The position numbers and the translations under genes are program-made. From contig NZ_LR732912.1 of assembly GCF_902506065.1 (NCBI RefSeq), positions 3,982,838 through 4,046,837 of the forward strand: a stretch of 64,000 nucleotides of DNA, given 5' to 3'. Shown one piece after another: positions 24,566 to 33,489 of this stretch. Position 1 is the stretch's first letter, and each line of letters starts with the position of its first letter. The DNA is from Arthrobacter sp. 9V. Its GTDB lineage: Bacteria > Actinomycetota > Actinomycetes > Actinomycetales > Micrococcaceae. A model generated the notes under the pieces. The model was not told the DNA's origin. It searched no databases and saw nothing but the letters and a program-made list of their open reading frames with translations.

Positions 24566-25984
24566 ATGACAGAACACCTGACTTCTCCCCGCCCGGAAGT
24601 ACGGCGGGAGCAGGACAGCCTCGGGAACGCCGACGTTCCCGGGGCTTCCTACTGGGGCATCAGTACGCACCGGGCCGTAGACAACTTCCCCGTCAGCGGA
24701 CGCACAATCGGCACTTTGCGTTCCCTCATCTGGGGATTGGGGGCGGTGAAATACTCAGCGGCACGCGCAAACGAAAGCCTGGGCCTTCTTCATCCGGACA
24801 AATCGGCAGCCATCCAAAGGGCCTCCTTGGAGGTCATGAAGGGCCGCTTGGATGACCAGTTCGTGGTGGACACCATCCAGGGTGGCGCCGGTACCAGCAC
24901 CAACATGAACGCCAACGAGGTTATTGCCAACCGGGCGCTGGAACTGATGGGCCACTGCAAGGGCGACTACGCCGCGCTGCATCCCATCGATGACGTGAAC
25001 CGCAGCCAGTCCACCAATGACGTCTACCCCACCGCCATCAAGCTCGCCCTGCAACGGGAAATATCGGAGTTCTGCGAGGAACACGCCAGGCTGATCCAAG
25101 CCTTTGATGCCAAGGCCACGGAGTTCGCCGGGATCATCAAAGTTGGCCGCACCCAGCTGCAGGATGCCGTGCCCATGTCCATGGGACAAGAGTTCGGGGC
25201 TTTCGCGGACACCCTCCGTGAAGACGGCCTGAGGCTCCTCGAACTACTTCCCCACCTGCGGGAATCCAACCTTGGAGCCACCGCAATCGGCACAGGCATC
25301 ACAGCGTCACCCGGGTACCGGGAAACTGTGATCAGCGAGCTCAGTACCATCACCGGCCTGCAACTCACCTCCGCAACCAACCTCGTGGAGGCCACCAGCG
25401 ATACCGGCGTCTTCATGCTCGTCTCCGGCGTCTTGAAGAGGGCGGCAGTGAAGCTCTCCAAGATCTGCAACGATCTCCGCCTGCTCTCCTCCGGTCCGCA
25501 GACAGGATTTGGCGAAATCCTCCTCCCCGCAGTGCAGGCCGGGTCCTCCATCATGCCTGGCAAGGTCAACCCTGTCATCCCGGAGATGGTCAACCAGGTT
25601 GCCTTCCGGGTGATCGGCGCGGATGCCACCGTAACCATGGCTGTAGAGGCCGGCCAGCTCCAGCTCAATGCTTTCGAACCGGTCATTGCCGATGCTCTGC
25701 TTGAATCGATCGCCTGGCTCACCGTGGCCTGCCGGCAGCTTCGGACCCATTGTGTGGACGGCATCACCGCCAACACCCGGATGCTGCAGCAGCGGATGCT
25801 CGAATCCATCAGCGTGGTCACCGGATTGGCGCCCTTGATCGGGTACGCTGCAGCGGCCGAACTGGCCAAGGAGGCGCTCGCCACCCATCGTGGAATCGCC
25901 GAACTGGTGATTGAGCGCGGACTGCTGGACCCGCAGAAACTGGAGACGGCTCTCTCGGCCAAGTCGCTGGCGGGGCTGGGCTGA
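24566..25984 (+). CDS. aspA: aspartate ammonia-lyase (aspartase/fumarase superfamily)
   Basis: A 472-residue member of the aspartase/fumarase superfamily. The signature GSSIMPGKVNP, the substrate loop TNMNANEVIANRALE and HPIDDVNRSQSTND match aspartase rather than argininosuccinate lyase. It would convert L-aspartate to fumarate and ammonia. Class II fumarase is the main alternative; HPIDDVNRSQSTND (fumarases usually have HPNDHVN) favours aspartase. The start at 24566 follows aggaaaaggacc. Last gene of the RidA-DUF1028-M20 operon, ending at a strong terminator. Confidence 0.88.
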   Translation: MTEHLTSPRPEVRREQDSLGNADVPGASYWGISTHRAVDNFPVSGRTIGTLRSLIWGLGAVKYSAARANESLGLLHPDKSAAIQRASLEVMKGRLDDQFVVDTIQGGAGTSTNMNANEVIANRALELMGHCKGDYAALHPIDDVNRSQSTNDVYPTAIKLALQREISEFCEEHARLIQAFDAKATEFAGIIKVGRTQLQDAVPMSMGQEFGAFADTLREDGLRLLELLPHLRESNLGATAIGTGITASPGYRETVISELSTITGLQLTSATNLVEATSDTGVFMLVSGVLKRAAVKLSKICNDLRLLSSGPQTGFGEILLPAVQAGSSIMPGKVNPVIPEMVNQVAFRVIGADATVTMAVEAGQLQLNAFEPVIADALLESIAWLTVACRQLRTHCVDGITANTRMLQQRMLESISVVTGLAPLIGYAAAAELAKEALATHRGIAELVIERGLLDPQKLETALSAKSLAGLG

Positions 25985-26005
25985 ATCGGCCGAAGTCAGA
26001 CACAG

Positions 26006-26043
26006 AAGAAGGGGACCACGCCTGCTGGCGTGGTCCCCTTCTT
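26006..26043. terminator. strong bidirectional terminator
   Basis: A perfect 17-bp stem (left arm 26006-26022, right 26027-26043) closed by a TGCT tetraloop, ending in CTTCTTTC on the plus strand and likewise on the minus strand. It separates convergent AspA and flavin monooxygenase genes. Confidence 0.9.
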
Positions 26044-26055
26044 TCGGCTTCGGCG

Positions 26056-27333
26056 TTAGACGGCTCCGCTGGCCACCAGCGCATCCTGCTCATTGTGGGT
26101 GAGGTAGCTCCGCTGAATGGTGATCTGATCGGCAACGTACTTCGCGTCGTGCCACACGCCCCAGATGAAGCTCGATCCACGCCGTGACTGCCAAGGAAGG
26201 CCCAGGAAGTACACGCCTGGCTCGGTGGAAACCCCGCGTTGCTGCAGCGGCCTACCCTTGGCATCGAAGGCGTCCACCTGCAGCCAGCTGTAGTCCACGG
26301 CGAAGCCGGTTGCCCACACAATGGAGGTGATTCCGGCCGCTGCGAGGTCCAGCTCCCGGATAGGGTTGGTGAGGCTCTCCGGGTCCGGCCTCAGGAGGCG
26401 GGCCTCGGGCTCCTCCGGCAGGTCCAGGCCGTTGCGTTCAACGTACGCGTCAGCTTCGTCCAGCAACTCCAGGTAGTGTGCATCGCCGTTCGCGATGTTG
26501 GTGCCAAGGTCGTCGGCGAAGCGCATGGTGCCGTCCTGGAACTCCATGGTCCGTCCCACGAGTTTGATCCCGTTCTCGGCGAGCGCCCGGAAGTCAACGG
26601 TGTGGCCACCGTCTGCACCACTGACTGCGATGGTTACGTGTTCGGCGCCCAACGCCGGGGTGGAAGCGTCCCACTTGCCGAGCACACCGAGCCACCAGCA
26701 GAAGTCCCGGCCGCGGTAGTTGCGCGGGGGCCGGTCATGCGGGCCAACCGAGAGGTATACCTGACGGCCGGAGCGCTGGATTTCCGCGGCAATCTGCACG
26801 CCGGAGGAGCCGGCGCCCACCACCAGCACGGCACCTTGGGGCAGCTGGCCCGGGTTGCGGTAGGAGCTTGAGTGCATCTGCATCAGTTGGGCAGTTTCTG
26901 GGACGACGGCGGGGATCACCGGCCGTTGGAACGGACCGGTGGCGGCCACGACGTAGCGTGCGTTGTACTCCCCATCAGATGTTTCCACGTGGAAGCCCGG
27001 GGCCCCGATGTTCCTGCGTACGGACTTGACCTCCACGCCGCAGCGGATGGGGGCACCGATCTTCTCGGCGTATGCCACGAAGTAGTCGGCAACCTGCTCT
27101 TTGGATGGGAAGGACCCGGCTTCGATGTCGGTGAACTCCAGGCCCGGGAAGCGATCGTGCCAGGCAGGGCCGTTGGCAACCAGGGAATCCCACCTCATTG
27201 AACGCCACCGCTCGGCTATGCGGTGGCGTTCCAGGACAATGTGGGGAATTCCCCGCTCGCTCAGGTGCTCGCTCATGGCTACCCCGGCTTGACCGGCGCC
27301 GACGACGAGGACCTCAACCTCTTGGCTTGACAT
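26056..27333 (-). CDS. flavin-containing monooxygenase-like oxidoreductase
   Basis: A 425-residue protein of the CzcO/flavin-dependent monooxygenase group. The FAD motif VVGAGQAGVAM is near residue 11 and the NADPH motif VVGAGSSGVQIA near residue 165. Between them lies YVVAATGPFQRPVIP, and the ending segment WATGFAVDYSW is also typical. The ATG at 27333 follows taggagaacac; a frame starting nine codons earlier is unlikely. Substrate unknown: N- or S-oxygenation of an amine, or a Baeyer-Villiger-type reaction, are possible. It is monocistronic between AspA and malate dehydrogenase. Confidence 0.88.
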   Translation of the reverse strand: MSSQEVEVLVVGAGQAGVAMSEHLSERGIPHIVLERHRIAERWRSMRWDSLVANGPAWHDRFPGLEFTDIEAGSFPSKEQVADYFVAYAEKIGAPIRCGVEVKSVRRNIGAPGFHVETSDGEYNARYVVAATGPFQRPVIPAVVPETAQLMQMHSSSYRNPGQLPQGAVLVVGAGSSGVQIAAEIQRSGRQVYLSVGPHDRPPRNYRGRDFCWWLGVLGKWDASTPALGAEHVTIAVSGADGGHTVDFRALAENGIKLVGRTMEFQDGTMRFADDLGTNIANGDAHYLELLDEADAYVERNGLDLPEEPEARLLRPDPESLTNPIRELDLAAAGITSIVWATGFAVDYSWLQVDAFDAKGRPLQQRGVSTEPGVYFLGLPWQSRRGSSFIWGVWHDAKYVADQITIQRSYLTHNEQDALVASGAV

Positions 27334-27559
27334 GTGTTCTCCTAGGTGGCGAAAGGTCACAGCGCGCTGGCTGCTGTGACCTGTTTCTGTGACGGTTAAT
27401 TCATTCTTGCGCCGTCAGTGGCATCTGCATAGCGAATAAAAGCGCGAAACTGCATCGGAATTTTTGATTCAATGCTGGGGCGAATCGCGGCTCTGTGGCA
27501 GGATGACTCACAGCTTGGAAAGCCTCATCGGCTGGATCAGATCAGCAAGGAGAACCCGT

Positions 27560-28546
27560 ATGAGCTCCCCCATCAAGATCGCCGTCACCGGCGCGGCCGG
27601 CCAGATCGGCTACAGCCTCCTGTTCCGGATAGCCAGCGGCGCTTTGTTTGGTGCCGATACGCCGGTGCAACTCCGGCTCCTGGAAATCACCCCCGCATTG
27701 AAGGCACTTGAGGGTGTGGTGATGGAGCTCGAGGACTGCGCGTTTCCCGCGCTCGACTCGGTGGAGATCGGGGACAGCGCCGACCATATTTTCGACGGCG
27801 TGAACCTTGCCTTGCTGGTTGGCGCCCGTCCGCGTACCAAGGGCATGGAACGAGGCGACCTCCTCAGTGCCAATGGCGCTATTTTCACAGCACAAGGCCA
27901 GGCTCTTAATCGCGTGGCGGCAGACGATGTCAGGATCGGGGTGACGGGCAATCCCGCCAACACCAATGCCTTGATTGCAATGAGCAACGCCCCGGACATC
28001 CCTGCCGCCCGTTTCAGCGCCCTGACCCGGCTGGATCACAACCGAGCCCTGGGGCAGCTTGCAAAAAAGACCCAGGCCAAGGTGGGAGACATCCGCAAGA
28101 TGACTGTCTGGGGCAATCATTCGGCAACGCAGTATCCGGACATTTTTCACGCTGAGGTCGCGGGCCGGAATGCAGCCGAGGTGGTGAATGACCAGGACTG
28201 GATTGAAAACGACTTCATCCCCACTGTGGCCCGGCGAGGCGCCGCGATCATCGATGCCCGGGGCGCGTCTTCTGCTGCATCGGCAGCGTCGGCAACTGTG
28301 GACGCAGCCCGCGATTGGCTACTGGGCACGCCCAAGGACGATTGGGTTTCCATGGCCGTTGCCTCGGACGGCTCATACGGGGTGCCCGAAGGCCTCATCT
28401 ACTCCTACCCCGTGACTACTTCAGGCGGTAACTGGGAAATTGTTCAAGGGCTGGAGGTAAACGACTTCAGCCGCGGGAAGATGGACGCCACAGCCGCAGA
28501 GCTTTCCGAGGAGCGAGCCGCTGTGGCTGAACTCGGCCTGATCTGA
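27560..28546 (+). CDS. mdh: malate dehydrogenase
   Basis: A 328-residue NAD-dependent malate dehydrogenase. The Rossmann motif VTGAAGQIGYSL, the mobile loop VGARPRTKGMERGDLL with substrate Args, VTGNPANTNALI, LTRLDHNRA and the catalytic GNHSATQYPD are all present. Length is normal for the actinobacterial type. ATG at 27560 follows aaggag. It would interconvert malate and oxaloacetate, closing the route from aspartate via fumarate. It is convergent with a LysR gene (6 bp between stops). Whether it is the main TCA enzyme or an extra copy cannot be told from the window. Confidence 0.95.
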   Translation: MSSPIKIAVTGAAGQIGYSLLFRIASGALFGADTPVQLRLLEITPALKALEGVVMELEDCAFPALDSVEIGDSADHIFDGVNLALLVGARPRTKGMERGDLLSANGAIFTAQGQALNRVAADDVRIGVTGNPANTNALIAMSNAPDIPAARFSALTRLDHNRALGQLAKKTQAKVGDIRKMTVWGNHSATQYPDIFHAEVAGRNAAEVVNDQDWIENDFIPTVARRGAAIIDARGASSAASAASATVDAARDWLLGTPKDDWVSMAVASDGSYGVPEGLIYSYPVTTSGGNWEIVQGLEVNDFSRGKMDATAAELSEERAAVAELGLI

Positions 28547-28552
28547 GGTCTA

Positions 28553-29488
28553 TTAACGGCGTCGGGTTGGAGTGACCAGGCGTGCAAGCTCGGTGCCGGG
28601 CGCCGCTAACCGGTCCACTGTGCTGAAGATGAACTCCTGCATTGCTGCGGTGGCTGCTGAAGGAGCAATATCGTTCCGGCGAGCGAGGTTGACAGTTCTT
28701 GTCAGTGAGGGGTTGACCAGGCGGGCACTGCGCAGTCCCGGCCGGTCAATGACCACCATTGCCGGCACCACTGCGACGCCCAGTCCCCGTTCCACAAAGC
28801 GCAGAACGGCATCCATTTCAGCGCCCTCGACGGCGATCAACGGTTCCAAGCCCTTGGCTGAGAAGGCCGCCTCAGTGGCCATCCGCAGATCATAGCTTCG
28901 GTTGAAGGCAACCTGCGGAACGTGCGCCAATTGCTCCAGCGTGTACTCATCCGGTGACGCCGATCCGGCGGCGGAGACAACCACCAGTTCCTCGGTCAGC
29001 AGCGGAATCAGCTCGGTGCCCTGCACGGCGGGGTCCGATCCGCGGGTCACCACCAGGGCCAGGTCCAGCGCGCTTTCGTTCAGGGCATCAACCAGGTGAC
29101 GCGAACCGCCTTCAGTAATGTGCAATTCGACGCCGGGATGCGCCTTTCGGAAAGCGGCCAGTACATCGGCCACCAGTGAGACGCAGAGGGTTGGTGGGGC
29201 GCCCAAGCGAATACGGCCCCGGCGCAAACCCGAGAGCTCGTTCATCTGCTCCCGCGCTGTCTCCGCATCGCCCAGCATGCGCCGGGCAATAGGCAGGAGG
29301 AGCTCCCCTGCATTCGTAAGAGTGGCCCCGGCTGACCCGCGGTGGAAAAGAGCCACGCCAAGATCGGCCTCCAGCGCAGCGATCTGCCTGCTGAGGGAGG
29401 GCTGCGCGAGATACAGCTGCTCGGCGGCGCGTGTGAAGTGCCCCACCCGTGCAATGGCCTCAAAGGACCGCAGTTGCTCTAGTTTCAT
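28553..29488 (-). CDS. LysR-family regulator
   Basis: A 311-residue LysR protein. The winged helix is LEQLRSFEAIARVGHFTRAAEQLYLAQPSLSRQIAALEADLG, followed by an effector domain (GRIRLGAPPTLCVSLVADVL). It is divergent from the SdhA/FrdA-like flavoprotein with only 78 bp between start codons, a region that is unusually AT-rich for this genome (around 29505-29550) and very probably holds both promoters. It likely controls the flavoprotein gene. Confidence 0.93.
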   Translation of the reverse strand: MKLEQLRSFEAIARVGHFTRAAEQLYLAQPSLSRQIAALEADLGVALFHRGSAGATLTNAGELLLPIARRMLGDAETAREQMNELSGLRRGRIRLGAPPTLCVSLVADVLAAFRKAHPGVELHITEGGSRHLVDALNESALDLALVVTRGSDPAVQGTELIPLLTEELVVVSAAGSASPDEYTLEQLAHVPQVAFNRSYDLRMATEAAFSAKGLEPLIAVEGAEMDAVLRFVERGLGVAVVPAMVVIDRPGLRSARLVNPSLTRTVNLARRNDIAPSAATAAMQEFIFSTVDRLAAPGTELARLVTPTRRR

Positions 29489-29566
29489 GCCTCATAGCAT
29501 AACTGCATCGATCTGACTCAATTAATTCATTGGATACATGATTCGGATCCTTCTAGCGTTGATCTC

Positions 29567-31315
29567 ATGAACGTCAACTCCACTCCAGAACGACTTTTAT
29601 CCACTTCGGTGCTGGTTATCGGCACTGGCGGCGCCGGTCTGCGCGCCTCGATTGAACTGGCCCAGCGGGGGGTGCAGGTGCTGGCGGTGGGCAAACGGCG
29701 CAAGCACGACGCCCACACCAGCCTCGCCGCCGGGGGCATCAACGCCGCCTTGGGCACCATGGACCCCGAGGACAGCTGGCAGCAGCATGCCGCTGATACC
29801 TTGCGGGAGTCCTACTTCCTTGCCGATCCGTCCATCGTGGAAACAGTGGCCCGCAACGCGGCCCGGGGCATCGAGGACCTCGAACAATGGGGGATGCCGT
29901 TCGCCCGGGAAGAGGATGGACGCATTTCCCAGCGATTCTTCGGCGCCCACAAGTATCGCCGCACCGCCTACGCCGGGGACTACACCGGGTTGGAAATCCA
30001 GCGCACGCTGATGCGCCGGGCGGCAGAGTTGAATGTGCCCATCATCGATACCGTCTACATCACGCGTTTGCTCGTCGCAGACGGCACCGTCTTCGGCGCC
30101 TATGGATTCGACGTCGTAGACGGCACCCCTGTGCAGATCCACGCCGATGCAGTCATCCTGGCCGCCGGCGGACATACCCGCATCTGGCGCCACACCTCCT
30201 CCCGACGCGACGAGAACACCGGAGACTCCTTCCGGCTTGCCGCCCTGGCCGGGGCCAGCATCCGCGACGCTGAGCTGGTCCAGTTCCACCCTTCCGGACT
30301 TCTGGAGCCCGACGACGCCGCCGGAACCTTGGTCTCGGAAGCGGCACGCGGAGAAGGCGGCATCCTTACCAACGCCCTCGGTGAGCGTTTCATGGAACGG
30401 TACGACCCCGAGCGCATGGAGCTGTCCACCCGGGATCGGGTTGCGCTGGCCGCCTACACCGAGGTGGCGGAGGGGCGCGGGACCGGGAAGGGCGGCGTGT
30501 ACCTGGACGTCTCCCACCTCCCGCGGGAAACCATCATGGAAAAGCTGCCGCGGGTCTACCGCACACTGATCGACCTGCAGATGCTGGACATCACCACTAC
30601 CAAAATCGAAATCGCCCCCACTGCCCACTACTCCATGGGCGGGGTCTGGGTTGCACCGGAGGACCACGGAACAGGGGTGAACGGCCTCTACGCAATCGGC
30701 GAGGCTTCGTCCGGGCTGCACGGCGCCAACCGCCTCGGTGGTAATTCACTGATTGAGCTGCTGGTTTATGGTCGTATCACCGGAGAGCACGTGGCTGACT
30801 ACGTCCATGCGCGCACCCACATCTTCCGTGATACTGCCGCCGTCGAGATAGCCCGCCGGGAGATGCAAACACTCCTCAGCGAGCGCGGAACAGAGTCCGC
30901 CCGGCGACTGCAGCGCGAACTCCGCAATCTCATGACCGAACACGCCGGGGTGGTGCGCACCGAGCAAGGGCTGGAACAGGGACTTGAGAAGTTGACTGCC
31001 TTGGAGGAACGCGCCCAGCTGGTCACAGCCCACCCGGACATCGCAGGGTTTGATGACCTGGCCCATGCCTACGACCTCCTTGGTTCCCTGTTGGCAGCAC
31101 GAGCCACCCTGGAGTGCGCACTCGAGCGCCGTGAAACCCGCGGGGCCCACAACCGCGCTGACTTCCCGGCAGCAGATCCCGCGCTTCAGGGGAACTTCAT
31201 CTGGTCAACAGACGAGGGCGTCAGGTTCGAAAGCCTGCCTCCGGCTCCCGACTCCTTCCGAGCCCTCGCCGAAGTCAACGCGGACGACTCCGTGGCCGGC
31301 AAGCTTGTGGAGTAA
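29567..31315 (+). CDS. SdhA/FrdA-type flavoprotein without partner subunits
   Basis: A 582-residue flavoprotein of the succinate dehydrogenase/fumarate reductase/L-aspartate oxidase family. FAD motif VIGTGGAGLRASIE (18-31), AHTSLAAGGINAALG with the His used for covalent FAD in SdhA/FrdA, VQFHPSGLLEP, RGEGGILTNALGERF with active-site Arg, AIGEASSGLHGANRLGGNSLIE and the C-terminal RRETRGAHNRADFP are present. No iron-sulfur or membrane-anchor gene is adjacent, so electrons must come from or go to another partner. In L-aspartate oxidase the flavin is not covalent, so the retained His argues for fumarate reductase or succinate/related acid oxidation. It is divergent from a LysR gene and 1 kb from mdh. 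Confidence 0.85.
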   Translation: MNVNSTPERLLSTSVLVIGTGGAGLRASIELAQRGVQVLAVGKRRKHDAHTSLAAGGINAALGTMDPEDSWQQHAADTLRESYFLADPSIVETVARNAARGIEDLEQWGMPFAREEDGRISQRFFGAHKYRRTAYAGDYTGLEIQRTLMRRAAELNVPIIDTVYITRLLVADGTVFGAYGFDVVDGTPVQIHADAVILAAGGHTRIWRHTSSRRDENTGDSFRLAALAGASIRDAELVQFHPSGLLEPDDAAGTLVSEAARGEGGILTNALGERFMERYDPERMELSTRDRVALAAYTEVAEGRGTGKGGVYLDVSHLPRETIMEKLPRVYRTLIDLQMLDITTTKIEIAPTAHYSMGGVWVAPEDHGTGVNGLYAIGEASSGLHGANRLGGNSLIELLVYGRITGEHVADYVHARTHIFRDTAAVEIARREMQTLLSERGTESARRLQRELRNLMTEHAGVVRTEQGLEQGLEKLTALEERAQLVTAHPDIAGFDDLAHAYDLLGSLLAARATLECALERRETRGAHNRADFPAADPALQGNFIWSTDEGVRFESLPPAPDSFRALAEVNADDSVAGKLVE

Positions 31316-31318
31316 AAC

Positions 31319-32239
31319 CTAAGGAACTGAGACCACAATCTTCCCGCGGGTATGCCCCTCCATGTTGATCCGGAAGGCATCCGCTGCCTCAGCCAGAGGC
31401 AGCGTCCGGGCAACCTCCACCCGGATCCCGTGCTCATCCACCAGGTCAGCGAGCTGCTGCAGTTCGGCGCCAACGGGGTTGACCCACATCCAGGTGCCGC
31501 CGTGGACTTCCACCTCGCTGTCGGCGATGGAAGCATGCCGCCCGTTCCCTGCCAGAACCTCCAAGGTTGCTTCCAGGTTTCCGCCCACGAAGTCAGCCAC
31601 AACGTCCACGCCTTCAGGACGCAGCGCCTTCACTCTTTCGCCGAGGCCGTCACCATAGGCAACGGGCTCGGCGCCCAGGGAGCGGAGGAAGTCGTGGTTC
31701 TTTTCGGACGCCGTGGCGATCACCTTCGCGTCGCGCGCCACGGCGATCTGAATACCCAGGGAGCCCACGCCGCCGGATCCACCGTGAATCAGCACGGTCT
31801 CTCCGGAAGTGAGACCCAGGCGGTTGAGGACCTGAAAGGCTGTGAGTCCAGCCAGGGGCAGCCCGGCAGACTCGTTCCATTCCAAGGATTTTGGCTTTCG
31901 GGCCAGCAGCCGCTCAGGGAGGGCAATGTACTCGGCAAAGCTTCCGCCATGGACGTAGTCTTTGCGGCCATAGGAAATCACGTCGTCCCCGGGGGCGAAG
32001 TGCGGTGCATCTATTCCCACGGCTTCAACTGTGCCCGCCACATCCCAGCCGGGGATGGCGGGAAACTGAAGGTCCATGAACGCGTCCAGGTAGCCTGCCA
32101 TGATTTTCCAGTCCACAGGGTTGACCGAGGCCGCCTTCACTTTGACCAGGACCATGCCGGGCCCCACCTTCGGCATGGGACGTTCGGTCAATTCGAGGAC
32201 ATCCGGACTTCCGTACTCGCTGTAAGTGATCGCCTTCAT
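31319..32239 (-). CDS. NADPH:quinone oxidoreductase-like MDR enzyme
   Basis: A 306-residue medium-chain dehydrogenase/reductase. The N-terminal fold VKAASVNPVDWKIMAG and the nucleotide motif IHGGSGGVGSLGIQIA (residues around 150-165) are those of zinc-independent quinone oxidoreductases; the Cys zinc ligands of alcohol dehydrogenases are absent. It likely reduces quinones or alpha,beta-unsaturated carbonyls with NADPH. The stop lies 3 bp from that of the convergent flavoprotein, so no separate terminator fits. The start ATG follows the DUF6480 stop by 9 bp, suggesting one transcript. Confidence 0.9.
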   Translation of the reverse strand: MKAITYSEYGSPDVLELTERPMPKVGPGMVLVKVKAASVNPVDWKIMAGYLDAFMDLQFPAIPGWDVAGTVEAVGIDAPHFAPGDDVISYGRKDYVHGGSFAEYIALPERLLARKPKSLEWNESAGLPLAGLTAFQVLNRLGLTSGETVLIHGGSGGVGSLGIQIAVARDAKVIATASEKNHDFLRSLGAEPVAYGDGLGERVKALRPEGVDVVADFVGGNLEATLEVLAGNGRHASIADSEVEVHGGTWMWVNPVGAELQQLADLVDEHGIRVEVARTLPLAEAADAFRINMEGHTRGKIVVSVP

Positions 32240-32248
32240 GCCCGCCGC

Positions 32249-32482
32249 CTAGTCGAAGAAGCCGACGATGTAGCCGATGAAGAACAGCAGCGTCAGCAGC
32301 ACGCCGGCACCTATGGCTGCCAGCCACAGCGCCTGGGTGCCCTTCCTGGGGCCGCCTTCATCATGGCCTTGGGGACCGGCAGTTGATGATTCGCCGGGAG
32401 GCGTCTCGCCAGGGGGCACTCCCCCGCCGGGCTCCAGGCCGGTGATCTTGTCCTCGTACGGGTCGGGATTGCTTCCGGACAC
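32249..32482 (-). CDS. DUF6480-like small membrane protein
   Basis: A 77-residue protein from the GTG at 32482, which follows gaggagtgaat; a longer frame to 32533 lacks a ribosome site. The N-terminal half is hydrophilic with LEPGGGVPPGETPPGESS, characteristic of a short actinobacterial family I believe is DUF6480. The C-terminus is a single membrane helix (LWLAAIGAGVLLTLLFFIGY). Function is unknown. It probably shares a transcript with the MDR enzyme gene. Confidence 0.78.
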   Translation of the reverse strand: MSGSNPDPYEDKITGLEPGGGVPPGETPPGESSTAGPQGHDEGGPRKGTQALWLAAIGAGVLLTLLFFIGYIVGFFD

Positions 32483-32589
32483 ATTCACTCCTCGGTCGCA
32501 GTGCTGGTGTTCAGTCCCAGCGTATCGAATCACCCTCCCCAGACCTACAGCACCCTTACTAATCAGTACTCATCAGGCGAAACGCGTGC

Positions 32590-33471
32590 TCAGCCCTGTT
32601 GGCGATCCCGGGTCGCGTCCCTTGTAGAGGTCCGCAGCCGGTACAGGGATGTGGTGGCTGTGATGTAGAGATCCTGACCGTCGGCCCCGCCAAAACACAG
32701 ATTGGAAACCTTTTCAGGAACCTCGACGGCGGACAGCAGCGCACCGCTGGGGGCGTAGACACGAACTGACGAGCCCGCCGACGTCCACACGCGGCCCTCG
32801 ACGTCCACGCGGAAGCCGTCCGAGGCCGCATCGTCCTCGAGCTCCACGAACGTGCTGCCCTCCCCGCACGAGCCGCCCTCCACCGGGTAGACGGCGATCC
32901 GGAACGGCACGCCGTGTCCGGGCCCAGCCGTGTCCGCAACATAGAGCAGCGATTCATCCGGAGAAAACGCCAGGCCGTTGGGATGCACCAAATCCGTAAC
33001 CACCGCGGTCAGTTCTTCTTGGACGGGGTCGAATCGGAATACATAGCAACCGCCGTATTCCTGCTCGCCCTCATGTCCTTCCACCGTCCCGGGCAGGATC
33101 CCGTAGGGAGGATCGGTGAACCAGACCGTCCCGTCCCCCGCCACCACAACATCGTTGGGCGAGTTGAGCCGATGCTCACCGAACGCGTCAACCATTGGTG
33201 TCACCACGCCGTCGTGGTCCCGTTCCACCCGCCTGCGGCCGTGACTGCACTGCACCACGCTGCCGTCCTGGTGGAGCGTGCGTCCGTTGGTGTACTCGAC
33301 GCCGGACGCGTACTCACGCGTCGCGCCGGTTGAAGGAGTGAACTCGAGAATCCTGTTGTTGGGGATGTCGCTCCAGCGAAGGGTCTGCGATTGCGGAATC
33401 CACAGCGGCCCCTCAGCCCAGACGGTACCTTCAAACAACTTTTCCAGGGTTCCGGTGATCAGTTCTTCCAT
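32590..33471 (-). CDS. SMP-30/gluconolactonase-like lactonase
   Basis: A 293-residue six-bladed beta-propeller of the SMP-30/gluconolaconase/LRE-like family. Metal and active-site landmarks are EGPLW near residue 20, NSPNDVVV, HPNGLAFSPDE and SDGFRVDVEGRVW, which supply the calcium-binding Glu/Asn/Asp. It would hydrolyse sugar or other lactones in the cytoplasm. It follows the MFS transporter by 18 bp in the TetR-MFS-SMP30 operon, suggesting an exported or modified toxic lactone or a sugar lactone as the substrate. Confidence 0.9.
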   Translation of the reverse strand: MEELITGTLEKLFEGTVWAEGPLWIPQSQTLRWSDIPNNRILEFTPSTGATREYASGVEYTNGRTLHQDGSVVQCSHGRRRVERDHDGVVTPMVDAFGEHRLNSPNDVVVAGDGTVWFTDPPYGILPGTVEGHEGEQEYGGCYVFRFDPVQEELTAVVTDLVHPNGLAFSPDESLLYVADTAGPGHGVPFRIAVYPVEGGSCGEGSTFVELEDDAASDGFRVDVEGRVWTSAGSSVRVYAPSGALLSAVEVPEKVSNLCFGGADGQDLYITATTSLYRLRTSTRDATRDRQQG

Positions 33472-33489
33472 GAGTTCGAGACTAATCGT

